Assembly: GCA_023449855.1 (NCBI GenBank) | Contig: JAEXHR010000117.1 | Span: 1 to 28,288 of the forward strand | DNA: 28,288 bases | Direction of reading: 5' to 3' | From: Pseudomonadota bacterium | GTDB taxonomy: Bacteria; Pseudomonadota; Alphaproteobacteria; Rhizobiales; Xanthobacteraceae | In this document: one piece after another, positions 23,764-28,288 of the stretch | Layout of the letters: each line of letters opens with the position of its first letter | Position numbering within the stretch: position 1 is the stretch's first letter | The notes under the pieces: generated by a model | What the model saw: only the letters and a program-made list of their open reading frames with translations | Databases searched by the model: none | What the model was told of the DNA's origin: nothing | Position numbers and translations under genes: made by a program

Positions 23764-24981
23764 ATGCAGGCAAGTTACATCCGGGAGAGCGAACGTCTCG
23801 CAGCGCTCGACCGTTACGACATTCTCGATACCCCACCCGAAGAAGCCTTCGATCGCATCACCCGCCTGACACGCAGCGTCTTCGACGTCCCCATGTCGAC
23901 GATCAGCCTGCTCGACGGCCATCGCCAGTGGTTCAAGTCACGCCAGGGTTTCCATTCGTGCGAGACCTCGCGCGGAATGGCGCTGTGCGACTACACGATC
24001 CGTGAAAGCACGCCGCTCGTCATTCCCGACACGCTGGCCGACGCGCGCTATCGCGAACATCCCGCCGTCGCCGGCGAACCCCATGTGCGCTTCTATGCGG
24101 GCGCGCAGTTGCGCGTGGCAGGCGGCCACAATATCGGAACGCTCTGCGCATTCGACACCCGGCCGCGCGATTTCACCGTGGAACAGGCTGCGATCCTGCA
24201 GGATCTCGCCCACATCGTGCTGAGCGAACTCGAGCTGCGCACGCTGCTGATGCAGGACAGCCTCACCGGCGCCCTCTCCCGCCGCGCGCTGCGCGACGAG
24301 ACGACGCGCGCCATCACGCTGGCGACGCGCCATGGTCATCACCTCAGCCTGATCATGTTCGACCTCGATCATTTCAAGGCGATCAACGACAATAACGGCC
24401 ATCACGTCGGCGATCGCGTATTGGCGGCCTGCGTGCGCGCCGTCCAGGAAATGTTGCGCAAGGCCGATTGTGTCGGCCGCATCGGCGGCGAGGAATTCGC
24501 GGTACTGCTGCCGCATACCGACTTTGCCGACGCCATGCAGGTCGCGGAGAAAATCCGCGCAGCGATTGCCGGCGTCGTCGTGCCCGGAGCCAAGGGCCCG
24601 ATCGCTGTCTCCGCCAGCCTCGGTGTCGCCGCCATCGATCGCACGGCGCATGACACCGACGAATTGATACGCCGCGCCGACGTCGCGATGTATGAGGCCA
24701 AGCAGACTGGCCGCAACCGCTGCATGGCCTGGCACGCGCCGAATGCAGCCCCTGATCATCTGCGCCGCGTCTTCAAGGCGGGGCATATCTCGTTTCATGG
24801 CGGCCACTCCACCATCAACTGTACGGTGCGCGGGTTATCGGCAGTGGGGGCCAGCCTCAACGTGATCAGCACCGGCGACATCCCCGAGCATTTCAGGCTC
24901 ACCATCCCCGTCGATCACATCACCCGCAACTGCCGCATTCTCGGCAAACGCGACCGCCACATCGACGTCGCGTTCGAGTAG
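23764..24981 (+). CDS. GAF-GGEEF diguanylate cyclase with a C-terminal PilZ-like domain
   Basis: A 405-residue predicted signalling enzyme that makes c-di-GMP from two GTP. A GAF domain spans about 20-158, with 'DVPMSTISLLDGHRQWFKSR' and 'CETSRGMALCDYTI' as landmarks. The GGDEF domain follows at about 163-322. Its active site is G241-G-E-E-F245, and the inhibitory I-site R232-K-A-D235 lies exactly five residues upstream, so product inhibition is expected. 'FDLDHFKAINDNNGHHVGD' gives the metal and nucleotide residues. Residues about 333-405 resemble PilZ ('KAGHISFHGGHSTINCTVRG', 'LSAVGASLNVISTGDIPEHF'). The usual RxxxR and D/NxSxxG motifs are degenerate (RRVFK; GLSAVG). No membrane helix, so it is cytoplasmic. 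Confidence 0.9.
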   Translation: MQASYIRESERLAALDRYDILDTPPEEAFDRITRLTRSVFDVPMSTISLLDGHRQWFKSRQGFHSCETSRGMALCDYTIRESTPLVIPDTLADARYREHPAVAGEPHVRFYAGAQLRVAGGHNIGTLCAFDTRPRDFTVEQAAILQDLAHIVLSELELRTLLMQDSLTGALSRRALRDETTRAITLATRHGHHLSLIMFDLDHFKAINDNNGHHVGDRVLAACVRAVQEMLRKADCVGRIGGEEFAVLLPHTDFADAMQVAEKIRAAIAGVVVPGAKGPIAVSASLGVAAIDRTAHDTDELIRRADVAMYEAKQTGRNRCMAWHAPNAAPDHLRRVFKAGHISFHGGHSTINCTVRGLSAVGASLNVISTGDIPEHFRLTIPVDHITRNCRILGKRDRHIDVAFE

Positions 24982-25026
24982 AACTCCATCGGCGTTTCGA
25001 TTAGCGTGGGGCTGAACATCTCCTTT

Positions 25027-25076
25027 ACCCTCCCCTGCAGGGGGAGGGTCGCTCGCGCAGCGAGCGGGGTGGGGTG
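25027..25076. repeat. Left end of composite inverted repeat around the DUF559 gene
   Basis: Block 1 (25027-25051) is a palindrome with arms ACCCTCCCC/GGGGAGGGT. Next is a hairpin CGCTCGC-GCA-GCGAGCG (25050-25066). Block 2 (25065-25076) is CGGGGTGGGGTG. Blocks 1 and 2 recur in inverted order and orientation at 25504-25559: block 1 as 25 identical bases, block 2 as 12. Confidence 0.85.
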
Positions 25077-25097
25077 AACGCAGCCAGGGAACGCGCA

Positions 25098-25519
25098 ATG
25101 GTCACATCAGCGCTCCGTCGCGCAGCCGCAAAGAGACTCCGCAGCAATACGACGCCGCATGAGCGTATCCTGTGGCGTGCGCTGAAAGAGCTTCCGCTGG
25201 AGGGCACGCATTTCCGACGCCAGGCTCCGATCGGTCCTTACGTCGTCGATTTCCTTTGTCCTGCCGCACACCTATCGTCGAACTCGACGGCGGTCATCAC
25301 AACGAAGACGATCAAGCTCGCCGCGACCTGCGGCGCCAGCGGTGGCTGGAAGCAGAAGGCTATCGTGTCCTCCGCTTCTGGAATTCCGACATCGACAACG
25401 AGCTGCCATCCGTACTCGAACGCATCTATATCGAGCTGTATGGCGGACGCGACGCGGAGCCTGTCCAGATGAAGCATCGCCGTCGTGTATGGGGCAAGTC
25501 GCCCACCCCACCCCGATGA
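25098..25519 (+). pseudogene. DUF559 (Vsr/endonuclease-like) gene broken by a frameshift
   Basis: The first frame encodes 'KRLRSNTTPHERILWRALKE' and 'FRRQAPIGPYVVDFLCPAAH', the N-terminal part of a DUF559 protein. Near 25270 the homology moves to another frame: 'PIVELDGGHHNEDDQARRDL' and 'EAEGYRVLRFWNSDIDNELP', ending at the TGA 25517-25519. Insertion of one base within CACCTATCG would rejoin the two parts as HLIVELDGG, so one base appears to be missing. The DUF559 fold is related to very-short-patch-repair endonucleases, with the catalytic-type 'VELDGGHH' and 'RVLRFWN' still present in the second frame. The ATG at 25098 has AGGGA upstream. Sequencing error is a possible alternative to a true mutation. 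Confidence 0.85.
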
Positions 25520-25559
25520 ACGCTCCGCGTTAATCGACCCTCCCCCTGCAGGGGAGGGT
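25504..25559. repeat. Right end of composite inverted repeat around the DUF559 gene
   Basis: Block 2 (25504-25515, CACCCCACCCCG) and block 1 (25535-25559) are reverse complements of the left-end blocks. Between them, the complement of 25516-25534 folds as AACGC-GGA-GCGTT, a hairpin different in sequence from the left one. The DUF559 stop codon lies inside this end. Confidence 0.85.
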
Positions 25560-25664
25560 CAGAGCGCTGCTGCACCTATAGCGATCCACGACTTCACGAC
25601 ATCGAGATCGCCGCTGCGCGCATTGCTGTGTCCTGCGCGCGGCCTTTGCGCTGAAGCGGCGAAC

Positions 25665-26891
25665 ATGGCACCCCTCCGATGCTGCATCGCAATATTTGCG
25701 CCTCGGAGAATTCCCATTCGCCTCTCTTCGCCCATCCTCGCCCTCGCCGCTGCCTCGTTCGGAATCGGAACCACGGAATTCGTGATCATGGGCTTGCTGC
25801 CGGATGTCGCGCGCAGCCTCGCCGTCACGATCCCGCAGGCCGGCTATCTCGTCTCCGGCTATGCGCTTGGCGTCGTGATCGGCGCGCCCATCGTGGCGAT
25901 GGCGACTGCCGGCATGCCGCGCAAGGCTGCGTTGCTGTCGTTGATGGCGTTGTTCACCATCGGCAATGTCGGCTGCGCCATCGCGCCCGACTACAATCTG
26001 CTGATGGCGGCACGCATCGTCACGGCCTTCGCCCACGGCGCCTTCTTCGGAATCGGCGCCGTCGTCGCCAGCAATCTCGTGCCGCGCGAACAACGCGCGC
26101 AGGCGGTGTCCCTGATGTTTGCCGGCCTCACCCTCGCCAATGTGCTCGGCGTGCCGTTCGGCACCGCGCTCGGCCAGGCGGCCGGATGGCGATCAGCCTT
26201 CTGGGCCGTGGTCGTGATCGGCGTCGTCGCCTTCCTCGCCATCCTGCGTCATGTCCCCTCGGGCATGCCCGGCACCAAAGGCGGCCTTGGCCGGGAATTC
26301 CGCGCGCTCGGCCGCTGGCCGGTGCTGCTGCCGATGCTGATCTCCACCACCGCATCGGTCAGCATGTTCAGCCTGTTCACCTACATCACGCCTTTGCTCG
26401 AGGAGGTCACGGGCCTCACGCCCCACGGCGTCACCGGTGCGCTGCTCGCGATCGGCGTCGGCCTCACCATCGGCAACCTGATCGGCGGTCGCCTCGCCGA
26501 CAAAAATCTCCTCTCCACCGTGATCGGCGCCTTCATCTGCCTCGCCATCGTGCTTGGCCTGCTCTCGCTCGTCGCGCATCTGGTGATCCCGACCATCGCG
26601 CTGCTCGTATTGTGGGGAGGCATCGCTTTCGCGCTGGTCTCGCCGCTGCAGATCTGGGTGGTGGACGCCGCGACCGACGCGCCCAACCTCGCTTCGACGC
26701 TGAACCAGGGCGCGTTCAATCTCGGCAACGCCACCGGCGCGTGGATCGGCGGCATCGCCATCAATCTCGGCGTCCATTATGGACAACTGCCGCTGCTCGC
26801 CGCCTGCGTCGCGCTGGTCGGTCTTTCGATGACGCTGACGACTTTGATCAATCGCAGGGTCTTGCCGGCACAGATCAGTCCGGCAGAATAG
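25665..26891 (+). CDS. MFS exporter, AraJ/YdhP-like (DHA1 family)
   Basis: A twelve-helix major facilitator protein of 408 residues from the ATG at 25665. The start of the membrane part, 'ILALAAASFGIGTTEFVIMG' then 'LLPDVARSLAVTIPQAGYLV', is the signature of the AraJ/YdhP/sugar-efflux branch. Further landmarks are 'RIVTAFAHGAFFGIGAVVAS' and 'PLQIWVVDAATDAPNLASTL', the last also typical of the branch. It should export sugars, amino acids or drugs with proton antiport; substrate unknown. The ATG at 25665 has no good ribosome site, while an ATT at 25716 has GGAG exactly 7 bases upstream and would start the protein at the conserved region (IRLSSPILALA). A second MFS gene follows by 60 bases. Confidence 0.92.
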   Translation: MAPLRCCIAIFAPRRIPIRLSSPILALAAASFGIGTTEFVIMGLLPDVARSLAVTIPQAGYLVSGYALGVVIGAPIVAMATAGMPRKAALLSLMALFTIGNVGCAIAPDYNLLMAARIVTAFAHGAFFGIGAVVASNLVPREQRAQAVSLMFAGLTLANVLGVPFGTALGQAAGWRSAFWAVVVIGVVAFLAILRHVPSGMPGTKGGLGREFRALGRWPVLLPMLISTTASVSMFSLFTYITPLLEEVTGLTPHGVTGALLAIGVGLTIGNLIGGRLADKNLLSTVIGAFICLAIVLGLLSLVAHLVIPTIALLVLWGGIAFALVSPLQIWVVDAATDAPNLASTLNQGAFNLGNATGAWIGGIAINLGVHYGQLPLLAACVALVGLSMTLTTLINRRVLPAQISPAE

Positions 26892-26951
26892 ACGGATCGC
26901 GATCCGCACGCGGCTCGTTGGCCGCGCTGCTCTCATTTCAAGGAATATATT

Positions 26952-28169
26952 GTGGCGCTTGGGCGCGAGACGTTTGCCTTCACCGCGTTCCTGGGCACCC
27001 TGACCGCGCTGCCGCCGCTGTCCATCGACATGGGCCTGCCGGGCTTTCCGACGCTTGAGGCGACATTTCCCGATGCGGCCGGACGCAGCGCGCTCACGCT
27101 CAGCCTGTTCATGGCCGGCTTCTCGATCTCGCCCCTGATCTGCGGCCCGCTCGCCGACCGCTTCGGCCGCCGCGCCACGCTGCTCGACGGCCTGCTGATC
27201 TTTTCCCTCGCGGCCGGCGCCTGCGCCCTCGCCCCGAACTTCACCGTGCTGCTCGCCTGCCGACTGCTGCAGGGCTTTGCTGCCGGCGCCTGCGCAATCC
27301 TGCCGATCGCCATCGTGCGGGATCTGTTCGTGCACGCTGCTGCACGGCAGAAGCTGTCGCAGATCGCGGCCGTGCTCGGCATCGCGCCGATGCTGGCGCC
27401 GGTGCTCGGCGGCTGGATCATGACCTTCGCCGACTGGCGCGCGATCTATGCCACGCAAGCCATGGTCGGTGTCGTCCTGCTGATCGTCGGCGCCGTCGGT
27501 CTCGCAGAATCCCAGCCCGTCGAAAACCGTCGCTCGCTGAATCCGCAGCAGCTCGCCGAAAGCTATCGCTTCGTGCTCGGCGACCGCGGCTTTCTCGGCT
27601 ATGCCACGCTCTACGCTTTTGCCTTCGCCTGCATGTTTGCCTTCATCTCGGGCGCACCATCGGTACTGATCGGCAGTCTCGGTCTTTCCACCACCAGCTT
27701 CTCGCTGCTGTTCGGCCTCACCTCATGCGGCGTGCTGGTGGCGTCGCTGATCTCTGGCCGGCTCAGCGCACGCCATGTCTCGTCGCGAAAGATCATCGGA
27801 TTCGGCGTGATGCTGATGGCTGCAAGCGCCATTGCGGCTCTGCTGCTGGTGCCAGCAGGTGCGGTGACCGTCGTCTCCCTCACGCCGCTGATGGCGCTGA
27901 CGATCTTCGCTTTCGGCATCCTTGCGCCATCGACCAATCATGAGGCATTGGCGAACCTGCCGCATGTGGCGGGCTCGGCCGCCGGTGTGATGCGTTGCAC
28001 CCAGATGGTGATGGGCGCGTTCGCCAGCGCCATGATTGCGGTGCTGGAACCATTCGGCCATCCTGCATTGGTGATGACGGGGCTCATGTCCCTCATGGCG
28101 ATCGTCGCTTGCAGTATCTATTTCTGGGGTCTTCCCGCAGCCAAAGCAGCGGGGATCAATCACGATTAG
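26952..28169 (+). CDS. Bcr/CflA-family MFS drug exporter
   Basis: A 405-residue twelve-helix MFS protein. Motif A reads 'GPLADRFGRRATLLDG' (65-80). The first loop has 'LSIDMGLPGFPTLEATF', the Bcr/CflA equivalent of 'STDMYLPA'. 'RLLQGFAAGACAILPIAIVR' and 'LAPVLGGWIMTFADWRAIY' (motif C region) also match. The Bcr/CflA group exports bicyclomycin, chloramphenicol-like drugs or small peptides; the real substrate is unknown. The start is GTG at 26952 with AAGGA ending about 8 bases before it. The SDR gene begins 15 bases after the stop, so the three genes (25665, this one, SDR) may form one operon. Confidence 0.92.
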   Translation: MALGRETFAFTAFLGTLTALPPLSIDMGLPGFPTLEATFPDAAGRSALTLSLFMAGFSISPLICGPLADRFGRRATLLDGLLIFSLAAGACALAPNFTVLLACRLLQGFAAGACAILPIAIVRDLFVHAAARQKLSQIAAVLGIAPMLAPVLGGWIMTFADWRAIYATQAMVGVVLLIVGAVGLAESQPVENRRSLNPQQLAESYRFVLGDRGFLGYATLYAFAFACMFAFISGAPSVLIGSLGLSTTSFSLLFGLTSCGVLVASLISGRLSARHVSSRKIIGFGVMLMAASAIAALLLVPAGAVTVVSLTPLMALTIFAFGILAPSTNHEALANLPHVAGSAAGVMRCTQMVMGAFASAMIAVLEPFGHPALVMTGLMSLMAIVACSIYFWGLPAAKAAGINHD

Positions 28170-28184
28170 GCGGAGGCGCTATCG

Positions 28185-28288
28185 ATGCAGAGCAAAATCG
28201 TCGTCATCACCGGCGCCGCGGGCGCCCTTGGCCGGGTCGTCGCCGATCGTGCGTTGAACGACGGGGCGACCGTGGCCGTGATCGATCA
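28185..28288 (+). CDS. Short-chain dehydrogenase/reductase, 5' part only
   Basis: The window cuts this gene after 34 codons. The visible start 'MQSKIVVITGAAGALGRVVA' contains the glycine-rich TGxxxGxG nucleotide-binding motif (TGAAGALG) of SDR enzymes, followed by 'DGATVAVID', where the aspartate suggests NAD(H) preference. GGAGG at 28172-28176 lies 8 bases before the ATG. Reaction and substrate cannot be told from this part. Confidence 0.85.
   Translation, partial: MQSKIVVITGAAGALGRVVADRALNDGATVAVID

Noticed and set aside
23764..24981. An EAL phosphodiesterase domain in the signalling protein
   Set aside because: No EAL-type motif or sufficient length remains after GGEEF; the tail of about 80 residues fits a PilZ-sized domain instead.
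25679..27058. Plus-strand frame of 459 codons overlapping the AraJ-like MFS gene
   Set aside because: Out-of-frame reading of a clear transporter; Arg-rich with no motif.

Overview
The window is GC-rich coding-dense DNA from an alphaproteobacterium, most likely a member of the Hyphomicrobiales close to Bradyrhizobium, Afipia or Rhodopseudomonas. That placement is an inference from several Bug-type (TctC) binding proteins without their own permeases, a MEKHLA protein, GAF/GGDEF and PilZ-like signalling, and short palindromic intergenic repeats of the rhizobial kind. I saw no rRNA, tRNA, CRISPR array, prophage or insertion sequence. No gene-free stretch exceeds about 200 bases.

Left part (1-9.6 kb): small metabolic and stress genes. 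These are a DUF1801 protein, a membrane-anchored TAXI-type binding protein, a GFA-fold zinc protein and a YghU-like glutathione transferase. A textbook terminator and a large palindromic repeat follow. Next come a PsiF-repeat periplasmic protein, a group III truncated haemoglobin and an AraC regulator. A Bug binding protein with a NIPSNAP gene faces a class II aldolase-like gene with a second Bug protein; the two pairs converge on a stem-loop at 7005-7038. An EmrE-like SMR pump is translationally coupled to an unknown 88-residue protein.

Middle (9.6-23.6 kb): two RND efflux loci, each transcribed leftward (adaptor, then pump) and each divergent from a TetR-family gene. The first is AcrAB-like (9591-13937, regulator at 14134). 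The second is MexEF/OqxAB-like (18201-22854, regulator at 23046). Neither carries an outer-membrane channel gene, so both probably use a TolC/OprM-type protein encoded elsewhere. Between them lie a MEKHLA protein, a CPBP membrane protein with an altered active-site motif, a small membrane protein, a duplicated GrlR-like protein and a third Bug binding protein. A palindromic repeat element separates the MexE- and MexF-like genes.

Right part (23.6-28.3 kb): a GAF-GGEEF protein whose C-terminus looks like a divergent PilZ domain, so it may make, sense and be inhibited by c-di-GMP. Then comes a DUF559 gene broken by one frameshift and enclosed by a composite inverted repeat. Two MFS exporters follow (AraJ/YdhP-like and Bcr/CflA-like), and the start of a short-chain dehydrogenase is cut by the window edge. 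Counting the SMR pump, five separate exporters lie within about 19 kb, so the window is rich in efflux. The most unusual items are the DUF559 repeat cassette, the GAF-GGEEF-PilZ architecture and a possible ATT start codon on the first MFS gene.
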